This document shows positions 25,608 to 36,000 of a stretch of DNA of 64,000 nucleotides, piece after piece. Below the pieces are notes generated by a model. The model had not been told where the DNA came from and ran no database searches. It saw only the letters and a program-made list of their open reading frames with translations. The translations under genes were made by a program, and so were the position numbers. Every line of letters begins with the position of its first letter. The stretch's first letter is position 1. Source of the stretch: Candidatus Woesearchaeota archaeon (GTDB lineage: Archaea > Nanobdellota > Nanobdellia > Woesearchaeales > GW2011-AR9); NCBI GenBank assembly GCA_016188115.1, contig JACPIK010000002.1:62001-126000 (forward strand). Direction: 5' to 3'.

Positions 25608-26327
25608 TTATTCTCTTGTAGTCTGTGAGAAACAATCTGAAATATCAGGAAAACCTGCGTTAGTGCGAATTGCAGTTTGATTTTGCTGGGGTGACATAAT
25701 TGGCATTACTCTGCCTAATTTCCCTTCTTCTCGGTTTGGTGCAAAAATCCAGCCGCCATTATCTTGTACGTTTCCAAGACGAACACCTGCACTTTCAAAG
25801 TAACAATTTCCTACATGTGCAACAAGGGTATCCCCATAAATTCCTGCTGTTGGCTGAGGGTATCCTACTGCTGGGTTGTTGTAACCTTTTTTCTCCGCAA
25901 AATCTTCAGGTTTAAGAGAGTCCAAGAACCAAGAGATTCCTATTACCTCTGGTCTATCAAGTTGTTGTGTATCCGAAAGATCAAGAGTATTGCCGGTGTA
26001 GGTGAAGTTCGCATCGTATTCTCTAGCGATAGGGTTTGTAACAACGCAGTTTACTTGTTCATAAGGGTTAACGCCTTGGTTATGTTTCCAATTAGTTCGT
26101 TCTTCTTTGGTCTTGCCATATCCTTCATTAGTAGTTCCTTCAAAATAAAAATTTGGACTAGGGGGGTTACGCAGAGGTACATAACAAGGAAATGAACCTA
26201 CATCTATGGGGACTTCTCCATTAGCTGCAGAATTATCGTCTTCCTCATGAAAAGAATGGTATTCTGCACAACTAGCAGAAAGCATAGCAAGGGCAGCGAA
26301 TATAGGTGGTGTGATGGTATTTTTCAT
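25608..26327 (-). CDS. Lipoprotein, first gene of the lipoprotein run
   Basis: Signal peptide with lipobox M-L-S-A-S-C. The 239-residue protein has a few scattered Cys and resembles the two following paralogues loosely in layout (P-C-Y-V-P near the start, V-G-N-C-Y-F-E-S-A-G-V-R late). GAGAGGAAAG precedes the ATG. The AbrB/PhoU-type regulator diverges from it, with a 19-bp palindrome between. Function unknown. Confidence 0.65.
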   Translation of the reverse strand: MKNTITPPIFAALAMLSASCAEYHSFHEEDDNSAANGEVPIDVGSFPCYVPLRNPPSPNFYFEGTTNEGYGKTKEERTNWKHNQGVNPYEQVNCVVTNPIAREYDANFTYTGNTLDLSDTQQLDRPEVIGISWFLDSLKPEDFAEKKGYNNPAVGYPQPTAGIYGDTLVAHVGNCYFESAGVRLGNVQDNGGWIFAPNREEGKLGRVMPIMSPQQNQTAIRTNAGFPDISDCFSQTTRE

Positions 26328-26444
26328 GATCTTTCCTCTCTAATCTATTTTTCTCATTGTTTCTGTTTCTCGTTGTTTTTCTAAAACGGCCAAGATATTA
26401 CTTGTAAGTGACAAAGAAGTAAAATAAGTATCTTTAGGTAGTAT

Positions 26445-26463
26445 AATACGTATCATACGTATT
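26445..26463. promoter_or_regulatory. 19-bp palindromic operator candidate
   Basis: AATACGTAT-C-ATACGTATT is a perfect inverted repeat. It sits just upstream of an ATTTAAAAATA box (about 26477) and 41 nt before the regulator ATG at 26504. A TATA-to-ATG distance of ~26 nt makes that gene leaderless, so the palindrome is a natural site for autoregulation. Confidence 0.6.
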
Positions 26464-26503
26464 TTAGCAAAAATTTAAAAATAGGCTTTCTTTCTACTAA
26501 TCC

Positions 26504-27454
26504 ATGAAACGCACTGTCTCACGCATGGGTAACTCTTCATTAGTTATGTCGCTGCCTTCTGCGTGGGTGAGAGAAAATAATGTTAAAGCAGGAGATGAGG
26601 TCAATGTCGAATCTTTTGAAAAAGGTCTGACAGTTTCTCTTTCCCAGATTCATAAAAGTGAAAAAGCTCTTGAAATGGATGTGTCATCCTATTCCAAGCG
26701 TTCTTTGATGCACTTGCTTAATAATGCCTATCGTACAGGCTATGTTCGCTTCACGTTGCACCATCCTACAAAAGCACAGCGGCAGTTCATCAACGATTTT
26801 ACTAGCACAAATCTTCTCGGATTTGAAGTTGTTGAAGAGAATCAGACTAAAATGATAATTGAGAATATTGCTGAACCATCTACCGATAAAACCGATATTA
26901 TTTTACGTAAAGTCTTTCTTATCACAAAGCAAATGGCTGAACTGGTTTATCAAGACATATCTTCAAATTCTTTTACTAATCTTGAGACGATTACTAAATT
27001 CAAAGAAACAATCGATAGCTTCACTAATTTTACACGCAGAACCATTCTGGGTGTAAGTTATGGTGGAAAAGAACAATCCTATTTTCTCTTCACTTTCATT
27101 GCTAAATTTTCAGTATTAGCCCATACATATTACTATTTTTACAAAGATGTGTGTGATAAAAAAAGAAATCATAAACCCTTCATTAATGAACCTAAAATCT
27201 TTATGGATGTTATAACGAGAACTAATCTGGGTGTTACACTTCTCTATGATGTTTTTTACAAAAAAGATCTATCGAAACTCAATGAACTTGACAATCTACG
27301 CTGGGATGTATATAGTCAAATACAAACTTTTCTCGTAAAGAATAAAGGATTTGACAATCAATTTCTTCCTTATTTTTTTGAATTGGCTAGACATATTCAG
27401 GTTGCATCAACCTATCTCGTTGGATATCAATTTTCCTCGCAAATGAAATTTTAA
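26504..27454 (+). CDS. AbrB-type DNA-binding / PhoU-like regulator
   Basis: The N-terminal ~45 residues are a SpoVT-AbrB swapped-hairpin domain (R-M-G-N-S-S-L-V-M-S-L-P-S-A-W-V ... A-G-D-E-V). The remaining ~270 residues are helical like the PhoU repeats that follow this domain in archaeal phosphate-uptake regulator homologues. A role in phosphate or membrane-related regulation is a family-based inference, as no pst genes are present. It diverges from the lipoprotein run across the 26445 palindrome. Confidence 0.75.
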   Translation: MKRTVSRMGNSSLVMSLPSAWVRENNVKAGDEVNVESFEKGLTVSLSQIHKSEKALEMDVSSYSKRSLMHLLNNAYRTGYVRFTLHHPTKAQRQFINDFTSTNLLGFEVVEENQTKMIIENIAEPSTDKTDIILRKVFLITKQMAELVYQDISSNSFTNLETITKFKETIDSFTNFTRRTILGVSYGGKEQSYFLFTFIAKFSVLAHTYYYFYKDVCDKKRNHKPFINEPKIFMDVITRTNLGVTLLYDVFYKKDLSKLNELDNLRWDVYSQIQTFLVKNKGFDNQFLPYFFELARHIQVASTYLVGYQFSSQMKF

Positions 27455-27470
27455 CATAATCTAACATCAT

Positions 27471-29198
27471 CTAACATAGTTGTTCCTGTGCTTCTTTGAC
27501 TGCTGAATTACGGCGATAAATTGAGAAACTTTCACGAGCAACGAGGAGTCCAGTTGTTGCCAGAGTAGGTAATAGCCAATTAACTTGATGTGAATATCCG
27601 GTAATTTTCTCCGCGATCCACCCTGCTGCTTCTAAACAGAATCCCACTCCTGGCATCCCTAGTAACATCCCTCTTCCTACTAAACGCTCGCTGGCTTGTT
27701 TTGCTCTATCATAAAATACTGTCTCCTCTAACTCATCTATGGCATTGTGTCCTGTTTCTTTGCCTTCTTGAAAGAGTAAAGAGAACGTACGTGAGTAAAA
27801 ACCAGTGGCTTCCGGGTGCGTAAATTGATTTATATCATATCTCTCGGCACCGATCTCTTGATAATGCGATTTTAAAGAACGATCGATTTCTTCAAGCTGT
27901 GAGTTCTGTTCTTTTATTTGTCCAATGTACTCCAAAGCTTTTGAAAGATTAAATGCTTGATATGCTTCAAATTGCTTACGAACACTATGTGATGTAATTG
28001 ATCCATTATTAAGATATTCATTGGCGTGAACTGCCCAGAATAGGTGCGCTTTTGCACGTGCTCTTGATCGCTCAAATTCTCTATTTTGTTCAGGCAGTAA
28101 TTGATCTAGCAGTACATTTGCTGCTTTAGACTCACTTACTCCCATTTCACACGCTGCTAAGTAAAGATCAATATATCTATCTCCATGACCTGCCCGTCCA
28201 AAATCAAGCACTTTTACTCCTTTTTGTGCATCATAAAAAATATTTTCAAGCTTTAAATCGCCATTGACAAACCCGTCTCTTTTATGTATGTCCAATGCAT
28301 CTACAATTTTTTGTGTTAGGTCAGTCCCAAGTGTTTTTGATGCACAATGCTCAAAGCGTGTTTCAGGACGATCAGATGGGTTGGTTCGTTCTTCAAGAAC
28401 TCTACGAAGTCGATGATTGTATTGCCCATTTAAATCTGACATTGTTTGATATAGTGAACTAAAAATATCTAAGCGATTTTCTCTATCCAAACTTTCAATA
28501 ATTGTATCTAATCTACTTCCGGGTAAATTAGAACTCATATCCCCTACATAATCATGTGCGAGAAGTAGAGGGGGTATTTGGTCGCAAGGTTTCTCCACTT
28601 TTTGAGTAAAGAAATATCGTACAACACTATCCACTCCCGCGCGGGTAAGACACATTTCCTGTTTGCGTTTTTGTTCTTTATCCTTACGAGTCCAGCGTGA
28701 TGGGAAAACAGCTTTTTCTCCCTTCACAACATCTGCTTCTTGTTTAATCCAAATATATTGTGTTTCTTTTCCTTCCATTTCTAGGGGGATACGCGCTACA
28801 ACGCCCCCTCGATATGCCGTGCTACTTTCATGCATTGGCTCCTCAATTCCAATCTTAATTTTTGTTTCATTTGCATCATAGAGTGTTGCTAATCTCCGTT
28901 TTAAGTCTCGCATCTCTGTTTTGCTAAGTATTTTTTCAAGAATGGATTTTTTTTCATTTCTTTTATTTCTCACATGTTCTTTAATTCTAAAAAACCAATC
29001 TCCTGCTACATATCCTGCATTTTGAAAAAGAGCCATCCCTGCTGTCGCCATTCCGCCATACATAAGAGCTATCTCCTTGGCATATTCATCATAACATCCT
29101 GTGCTCCGCCCATATTCTTGTGCTGCAATGGTAGCTCCTAATACCAAAGACACGCCTACTGTTTTACGTACAAGGGATGGTCGGACGATAGATTCCAT
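27471..29198 (-). CDS. Membrane-associated kinase-like protein
   Basis: The middle part carries protein-kinase/aminoglycoside-phosphotransferase motifs. There is a possible ATP Lys in Y-I-W-I-K-Q-E, a catalytic loop N-G-D-L-K-L-E-N-I-F and a metal motif L-D-F-G-R-A-G. Hydrophobic helices lie near the N-terminus (G-V-S-L-V-L-G-A-T-I-A, Y-G-G-M-A-T-A-G-M-A-L-F) and C-terminus (L-L-P-T-L-A-T-T-G-L-L-V), so the kinase domain is membrane-tethered. Substrate unknown. ATG 29198 sits 26 nt from a TTTAAAAA box; ATG 29204 is the alternative. Confidence 0.65.
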   Translation of the reverse strand: MESIVRPSLVRKTVGVSLVLGATIAAQEYGRSTGCYDEYAKEIALMYGGMATAGMALFQNAGYVAGDWFFRIKEHVRNKRNEKKSILEKILSKTEMRDLKRRLATLYDANETKIKIGIEEPMHESSTAYRGGVVARIPLEMEGKETQYIWIKQEADVVKGEKAVFPSRWTRKDKEQKRKQEMCLTRAGVDSVVRYFFTQKVEKPCDQIPPLLLAHDYVGDMSSNLPGSRLDTIIESLDRENRLDIFSSLYQTMSDLNGQYNHRLRRVLEERTNPSDRPETRFEHCASKTLGTDLTQKIVDALDIHKRDGFVNGDLKLENIFYDAQKGVKVLDFGRAGHGDRYIDLYLAACEMGVSESKAANVLLDQLLPEQNREFERSRARAKAHLFWAVHANEYLNNGSITSHSVRKQFEAYQAFNLSKALEYIGQIKEQNSQLEEIDRSLKSHYQEIGAERYDINQFTHPEATGFYSRTFSLLFQEGKETGHNAIDELEETVFYDRAKQASERLVGRGMLLGMPGVGFCLEAAGWIAEKITGYSHQVNWLLPTLATTGLLVARESFSIYRRNSAVKEAQEQLC

Positions 29199-29232
29199 AA
29201 ACATGGGTAATGGGGGTCAATTTAAAAAGTTA

Positions 29233-29246
29233 TCACTAAAAAGTGA
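29233..29246. promoter_or_regulatory. TCACT-N4-AGTGA palindrome, site 1
   Basis: A perfect inverted repeat TCACT-AAAA-AGTGA, 15 nt upstream of the TATA box of the minus-strand kinase-like gene. It matches similar palindromes at 37479-37492 and 60436-60449. Confidence 0.45.
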
Positions 29247-29353
29247 CATAAATAAGAGATATTAGATTAATCAAAACGTATCCCCTCATTGTTGTCTTCT
29301 CTGTGCTCATTGTTGTCTAAACATTTATATAACTCTTATTTATCTTTCATATC

Positions 29354-30841
29354 ATGCCAAAAGAAGTTCCTCAAAAATCTCCTGCCAAACCAGAAACGAA
29401 AGACACCAAAGGTCTCACGGCAACTAAAGAGTCCGATTTCTCTGAGTGGTTCACCCAATTAATTCAAAAAGCAGAGCTGATCGAATATTCTCCTGTTTCA
29501 GGTTGTTATATCCTACGTCCGAATGCGTATTTTATCTGGGAACAAGTGCAATCCTATTTTGATCATCTTATAAAACAAGACGGTGTCAAAAATTGTTATT
29601 TTCCTCTCTTTATTCCTGAATCTCTCTTAACCAAAGAAAAAAATCACGTTGAAGGTTTTGCCCCAGAAGTTGCGTGGGTAGATTATGGCGGCGACACTAA
29701 ATTAGGAGAACGCCTCGCTGTTAGACCTACCTCGGAAACCATTATGTATGACGCGTATGCAAAATGGATTCGATCCCACAAAGATCTTCCTTTACGTCTT
29801 AATCAATGGTGCAGTGTCGTACGTTGGGAATTCAAACATTGTACGCCTTTCCTGAGAAGCAGAGAATTTCTCTGGCAGGAGGGTCATACTGTATTCGCCA
29901 CAAAAGATGAAGCAGTCAAAGAAGCATACAAAATTCTTGATTTCTACGAACAAGTATTTCAAGAGATGTATGCTGTTCCCGTTTTGAAAGGTCAAAAATC
30001 AGAAGGGGAAAAGTTTGCTGGTGCAGACTTTACTCTTTCTGTAGAAGCATTCTTACCAAACGGTAAAGCAATTCAAGGAGCAACATCTCATTATCTTGGA
30101 CAAAATTTTGCCAAAGCATTCAGTATTGAATTCATGGATGAAAACCAGCAAAAACAATTTGCGCATCAAAACTCGTGGGGATTTTCCACTCGATCCATTG
30201 GCGTGATGATTCTTCAACATTCTGATGACAAAGGTCTAATCCTTCCCCCTCGAGTCGCACCTATTCAAGTTGTCATCGTACCAATCATTTTCGACAAGGG
30301 TAAAGAAGAAGTTCTTGCCGCAGTAAACGCAACTAAAACTGCACTCACCAAAGCAGGTTTGCGTGTTCATGTTGATGATCGTGAGGGGTATACACCGGGC
30401 TGGAAATACAATGAGTGGGAAGTTAAAGGTGTTCCACTTAGAATTGAAATAGGGCCAAAAGACGTTGAGAAAAAACAATGTATGGTCGCACGACGAGATA
30501 CTGGAGAGAAAAAACCCTACTCTCTCACAAACCTAAGCAAAGATATTCCTCATCTCCTTGACACCTTCCAACAAGATCTACTTGCCAAAGCGCAGAAACA
30601 CCTGAAAGAAAGCATTATCAAAATAGACATAGCAACGGACGCAATTAAACACATCGAAGATAAAAAAATGGTTCTTGCTCCTTGGTGTGGAGAAACACCG
30701 TGTGAAGAAGCGTTCAAAGAGAAGTCAGCAGCTAAATCGCTTAATGCGCCTTTCGATCAACCTGTTCTTAAGAAAGGTCAAAGTTGTTTTGCGTGTAAAA
30801 AACCTGCGATTCGTTGGCATTATTTCGGAAGAAGCTATTAG
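29354..30841 (+). CDS. proS: Prolyl-tRNA synthetase, archaeal/eukaryotic type
   Basis: A class II synthetase charging tRNA-Pro. Motif 2 region R-W-E-F-K-H-C-T-P-F-L-R-S-R-E-F-L-W-Q-E-G-H, motif 1 around R-P-N-A-Y-F-I-W-E-Q, and motif 3 near G-F-S-T-R-S-I-G. The anticodon-binding domain (A-P-I-Q-V-V-I-V-P-I) is followed by the archaeal/eukaryotic C-terminal zinc-binding domain with W-C-G-E-T-P-C and S-C-F-A-C-K-K-P, ending in Tyr. Length 495 is typical. A TTTATATA box 26 nt upstream indicates a leaderless mRNA. Confidence 0.95.
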   Translation: MPKEVPQKSPAKPETKDTKGLTATKESDFSEWFTQLIQKAELIEYSPVSGCYILRPNAYFIWEQVQSYFDHLIKQDGVKNCYFPLFIPESLLTKEKNHVEGFAPEVAWVDYGGDTKLGERLAVRPTSETIMYDAYAKWIRSHKDLPLRLNQWCSVVRWEFKHCTPFLRSREFLWQEGHTVFATKDEAVKEAYKILDFYEQVFQEMYAVPVLKGQKSEGEKFAGADFTLSVEAFLPNGKAIQGATSHYLGQNFAKAFSIEFMDENQQKQFAHQNSWGFSTRSIGVMILQHSDDKGLILPPRVAPIQVVIVPIIFDKGKEEVLAAVNATKTALTKAGLRVHVDDREGYTPGWKYNEWEVKGVPLRIEIGPKDVEKKQCMVARRDTGEKKPYSLTNLSKDIPHLLDTFQQDLLAKAQKHLKESIIKIDIATDAIKHIEDKKMVLAPWCGETPCEEAFKEKSAAKSLNAPFDQPVLKKGQSCFACKKPAIRWHYFGRSY

Positions 30842-30892
30842 TTTTAACTTTAAAGTGGCAACATTTTTAAACGCTATCTATCTTTTCATTTT

Positions 30893-32170
30893 ATGAATTA
30901 TTCATTATCTTTATCACTGCTTGTTCCTGTACTATTTTATCCCTCTGGACATAGTGTAGGTCAAGAACCAAAACAAATAGTTCTAGAAACACCAAACCCA
31001 AGATCCCCTCATTCTATCTCTTTAACTCTTGATTCTTCACTTTTTATCAATTCTCACGAAAGCATCGTATCAACGACTACGTCTCTAAGTGAACTTGTTG
31101 GTTCTGTTGCGGATATGGTAGCACCCACAACAGCTCTTGGTCGTGTAGGAGAAATAAGTGCCATTGCATTTGCAGACGGCGTATTCTCCTGTTTTGGTCA
31201 TGAATTTGGACATCAGCTCTATTTCAAAAGAACAGGGAGTATCGACCAAGCTCCTTTTGGCATCTGTTTCACATTTGAAGAAGAAGCCCCTTACCCTCTC
31301 TCAGATAAAATACTTACTATCATGAGGATGCATGCAGGTGCAGGAAGCAACATTCAATATGAGATTTCTCGTCAGGTCTTTGAACAATCACTTCAAACAG
31401 GGGACGTTCATGATGCAGTTACCTATCTCATCAATCGACTATCTCCTGGCATTTATTCCTACGCGAATCTCCTCGCAGGAACATCTCATCTCTCTCACCC
31501 GTCTCAAATTGGCGATATTCAAGAACAACAATGGTGGGATCTTGAAGTGTATACAGCTATGGTGAATTTAAGCTCTAATAATCCTTCTAATGCTTCTAAC
31601 TATCTCAATTCTCCCTTACCAAATTTACGACTTACCTCGCGCATTCATCCTCACGAAATTGCTTTCGCTCAAGCTATGAGTGATGTTCTTAACATTGAAA
31701 CATATCATGCAAGTGCTATCATTGGAGAATATGTTCGCTCTGGCAAACGAGAATATCAGCCCCTCCAATTTCAATTAGGTCCTATGGATATAACTCCTCC
31801 TCAATTATGGATTGGTTTAAGTGGATCTGGTCCCATCGCATTTGAAGAAATGTGGTTTGAAATTCAGTCTATGCGATTTAATACAACCTACGGCACAACC
31901 AGAATTTTCTCCACCGGCAAAGAGTTTCCTTATGATTATTTTAAATTAGGGATGGGGTACCATGCTGATGTTCAAATGGGCATCGAAAATGGCATTACCA
32001 TTCGAGATGGAACCATAACTGGTTCGAAAGTAGGGGGCTTTATGGAGATAAATCTTGGTAGCTGGAACGTAGGCGCACGATGTCAATATTCTTATCATGA
32101 TCTAGTAGAACAACAAATCTGGAATAGGGAAGGGTTAGAATTAAGCATAATTCTTGGTAGGGAGCTATAA
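30893..32170 (+). CDS. Secreted zinc metallopeptidase-like protein
   Basis: A signal peptide (residues about 1-22) and a zincin motif G-H-E-F-G-H-Q-L at about residues 101-108 suggest an exported or periplasmic-side metalloprotease. The region before the motif is hydrophobic. The C-terminal ~130 residues alternate polar and hydrophobic residues in long strands (Y-F-K-L-G-M-G-Y-H-A-D-V-Q-M-G), recalling beta-barrel sequence. The exact peptidase family is not recognised. It is leaderless, with a TTTTTAAA box 26 nt upstream. Confidence 0.6.
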   Translation: MNYSLSLSLLVPVLFYPSGHSVGQEPKQIVLETPNPRSPHSISLTLDSSLFINSHESIVSTTTSLSELVGSVADMVAPTTALGRVGEISAIAFADGVFSCFGHEFGHQLYFKRTGSIDQAPFGICFTFEEEAPYPLSDKILTIMRMHAGAGSNIQYEISRQVFEQSLQTGDVHDAVTYLINRLSPGIYSYANLLAGTSHLSHPSQIGDIQEQQWWDLEVYTAMVNLSSNNPSNASNYLNSPLPNLRLTSRIHPHEIAFAQAMSDVLNIETYHASAIIGEYVRSGKREYQPLQFQLGPMDITPPQLWIGLSGSGPIAFEEMWFEIQSMRFNTTYGTTRIFSTGKEFPYDYFKLGMGYHADVQMGIENGITIRDGTITGSKVGGFMEINLGSWNVGARCQYSYHDLVEQQIWNREGLELSIILGREL

Positions 32171-32226
32171 AAAATTAAGAACGCAATTAAACTTAAAATA
32201 AACTCAAAAATAAAAAGACAAGAACC

Positions 32227-32760
32227 CTATCCTTCTCCTAAATAATTCTTATATGCATATTTTTTCGTTTGCATATCCAGAACCTTCTTAATCAACGCCT
32301 GTAGGTTCCACATCCTATACCACAACGGGTCAATATAATAATTATCCAGATTTTTAGACCATAATGTAAGATACCATCCACCCAGTTTCTTTGCTAGCCA
32401 GCCCCCTCCAAAAATATTTTCATAATCTGCTTCTACAATACCGTTAAGTGTGATGACCATTCTTCCATTTGAAAGACTTTTTTTCTTACCGTTACTATCT
32501 ACTTCAATCTCTGTCAGGTCAAAAATATGTATCTTCATCTTGATAGTGTATTTGATATATTCAGTTACCTTTTTTTCTGTTTCCCAATCTATTTCTTGCT
32601 CTGCGCCCATGGGGGATGGCACTTTATGTTTGTACGTTTTTTCATGCCAGAAATAGCCATAATTCTTTGCCCAATCAACCATCGTAGAATACAACAAATC
32701 AAAATCAAAGAGCCCTTGGTACTTGATTATAATTGGACCTAGCGGCACAGGCGTTCCCAT
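32227..32760 (-). CDS. Conserved hypothetical protein
   Basis: A ~177-residue soluble protein opening with G-P-I-I-I-K-Y-Q-G-L-F-D-F-D-L-L-Y and later H-E-K-T-Y-K-H-K-V-P-S-P-M-G-A-E-Q-E. I recall similar unannotated proteins in DPANN archaea but know no function. ATG 32760 was chosen because TATATAAA lies about 29 nt upstream. The longer frame to 32814 would place the start above that box. Confidence 0.6.
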   Translation of the reverse strand: MGTPVPLGPIIIKYQGLFDFDLLYSTMVDWAKNYGYFWHEKTYKHKVPSPMGAEQEIDWETEKKVTEYIKYTIKMKIHIFDLTEIEVDSNGKKKSLSNGRMVITLNGIVEADYENIFGGGWLAKKLGGWYLTLWSKNLDNYYIDPLWYRMWNLQALIKKVLDMQTKKYAYKNYLGEG

Positions 32761-32859
32761 AGTAAGAAGAATCAATATTTTTGTGTATATAAACATTATG
32801 GGGTGGTAAGCCACCGCTGAATCAGAATTATTAAAAAATCTAAATTAAATCTGACTATT

Positions 32860-32979
32860 CCACTGGTGTGTTCACCAGTGGTTGAGAAGCGGAAAAAAAT
32901 TCATTGGAGTGGTCAGGGTCCGAACGAACGACCCGAGGCGTAGCCGAGCATGCTCTCGGTCTATTGACCGAGAGTGGTC
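32860..32979. repeat. Cluster of hairpin palindromes
   Basis: CCACTGGTG/CACCAGTGG (32860-32868/32873-32881) and CTCTCGGTC/GACCGAGAG (32953-32961/32966-32974) are perfect 9-bp stems with 4-nt TGTT and TATT loops. Between them GGGTC/GACCC forms a third stem at about 32917-32933. The segment is more GC-rich than its surroundings. It may be a mobile-element end, a REP-like repeat or a terminator behind ileS. Confidence 0.5.
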
Positions 32980-33029
32980 GTGAGTGATTGACGTACAAAA
33001 AGAAAGAAACACAAAAAGAAAATCTCAAA

Positions 33030-36000
33030 CTATGCTTTATCAAACCAAACGCTAAACTCTTCGTTTTTGACTTTGAAGTCTTCATGGGCAAGATGGTTTT
33101 TAACAGCTTTAGCACTTACGTACTCCAGTTTTGCTGCACCAACTTTCTCACGAACATCCACTTCAAATCTAGCCAGCCGTTTGCGCATTTCTGCTGACAC
33201 CAACACGAAGAGATGAATATCGTCCCGTTTTTGCAACCCAGCTTTTTTACGCATACTCTGCACATTACGCATTAACTCACGAGCAAATCCTTCGCTTTCT
33301 AACTCCGGATCAACATGGGTATTCACATACGCAAAGCCGTTCTTGAATGCTCCCTCTTGAAGATGAGTTGGAATTACTTTTTCCATAACCAACATCTCTT
33401 TAGTAATCTCAACTTCTTTACCTTCAAGTACAAAACGATACGCACCCTCAGATTCAAGATGTTTGACAATTGTTTGTGGACTATCAATGGTCAATTTCGT
33501 GATAATCTGCGGAGCAAGTTGCCCATAAGCAGGTCCAATCGCTGCATAATTTGGTTTGACTTTAACACTCACACCGGGGATATTTTCAACAACAGTAATC
33601 CCTTTCGCATTAACCTGTTTAAGCACAATATCACGAAGCCTTTCAACAGCTTCAAGCGTATCTGGATCTTTACTTGAAATAAGCACTTCTTTAAGCGGCC
33701 AGCGCACTCCTGTCTTAGCTTTTTCACGTGCACCGAGAGCTGCTTGAATCACGCCTTGCACAGTAGCCATATCTAACTCTAAACGTCGAGATATCTTGTT
33801 CTCATCAACGACTGGCCAATTAAAGTGACTAATGCTTTCAGGTTCTAGATTGAACGCTTGTTTGAAATTAAGATACATTGCTTCGCAGATAAATGGTGCA
33901 ACAATTTGAAACATTTTAAGTGTTTCAAGCATCACATGTGCAACAGTATACGCTACAACTTCTTTATCTTGATCATCCCCCACTGCGCTCTTTTCACGAA
34001 CCATCTGAATATATGTGCGAGAAAGATCAAGGAATAAACCATCAAGATGAGCAATAACCTCATCAATACGATATTCTTCAAGTAATCTAGTCACTTCTTT
34101 AATTGTTGAATGGAGTCGTGAAAAGATATACTTCTCTTCTTCACCAAGTACATTTTCCGTAATCCCTTTATCCAATGTGAATGGATTAATCTTATTATCC
34201 TCGCAGTGCGTAATCAAAAACTTATGCACATTCCAAAGAATATTAAGTTGGCGTGATTTCACAGCACATTCATCCCAACTAAAATTTACGTCTTCTCCTG
34301 CATTAGTCTGACACATATAATATCGCAACCCATCGGCCCCATATTTCTCAACCAATTCATCTGGTGAAATAATATTGCCTAATGACTTAGACATTTTCAC
34401 TCCACTTACATCATTAAGAAATCCATGCATCACCACATTTTTGAACGGTTGGATATCAAACGCTAAAAAAGATGCAACTACCAAAAGATTATACCATCCG
34501 CGAATTTGATCTTTTCCCTCAAGGATAAAATCAACGGGGAAATATTTCTCAAAGAGATCGGTGCGGACAGGATAGTCCAAACAATTCCAAGACGCAGTAC
34601 CTGCATCAATCCAAACATCTAAAACGTCAGGGATACGTTTGTACACTTTTCCATTTTTGGTAATAGTAATGTCATCTATCTTAGGAATATGCATGCCCTT
34701 TACTTTCTGACCACTCAAAGATTCAAGTTCTGCTACACTTCCTACAACAATAAAATCTCCATCGGGTGCTTGCCAGATCGGGACTGGTGTTCCCCAATAG
34801 CGCTGTTTAGTAATGGAATTATCACGAAGAAATTCAAGCCAAGAACGAAAAGCGTTTTTAGCAGATTGTGGTTGCCAGAGCACTTGCTCATTTGCTGTAA
34901 CCATTTTATCTTTAAGATCTTCTACTTTGAAGAACCATTGTTTTGTAGTTCTAAAAATCACTGGCTGATGGCTACGTTCGCCATGGGGGTACTCATGAGT
35001 ATATTTTTCTTTAGCAACAATAGCTTTTGTTGTATCAAGTAACTCAATAAACTTAGAATCATCCGTTTTCGCTTTTAATCCGTTTAATGGTCCAAAATTC
35101 TCGAAAATACCACCCTCATTAACACAATTAAATGGAGGTAGATGATACAAATGACCTACTTCATAATCCTCAGGACCACAACCTGGAGCGCAATGAACCA
35201 ATCCTGTTCCAGCACTATCATCAACATATTCTTCAGTAAGCAAAACAGAAAAGAGCCGTTTATTTTTTTGCAATTCTAAGGGTAAATACTTCTCAACACC
35301 AAGAGGGTGAGTATAATGCAACCCTTCTAGTTCTTTTCCTTTTACTGTCTTTGTAACACGGAATTGACGCACTTTTGCTTTCGTCATAACTTCGTCTACT
35401 CTGTTCTTTGCTACAATCCATGTTTCGGTTCCTACACTAACTTCACAATATTCAATCTCTGGATGAACCATCACTGCAAGGTTGAGCGGAACAGTCCACG
35501 GAGTCGTCGTCCAAATTACTAGATACATCTTATCTTTTCCTACTAAGGGAAATTTAACGTAAAGTGAGATGTCTGTAATTTGTTTGTACTCTAGCTCGTG
35601 TTTGGCAACAGCAGTTTGTGTTGCAGTATCCCAATGCATTGTGCGCAGTCCCTGATAAAGGCGATTCTTCTCCTGGGCTTTCTTAATGAGAAGCCACTCT
35701 GCTTCCATAAATTCTTGTTTAATTGGTTGGTACGGATTGGAGAAATCTAATGTTGAACCGATGCGGATAAAATCATCATTCATTTTGAGCATCATTTCAG
35801 TACAGAACTTTTCACATTCTTCCATGAATTTTGCAATTCCAAACTGCTCAATATCTTGCTTATCTTTAAGATTAAATTTGACCATTACCTTCTGCTCAGT
35901 AGGAAGGCCATGCATGTCATATCCTGCCCTATCCCACACATTATGGCCTCGCATGCGCTTATAACGAACCATCATATCCTTGAGTCCCATATTCCAAGCA

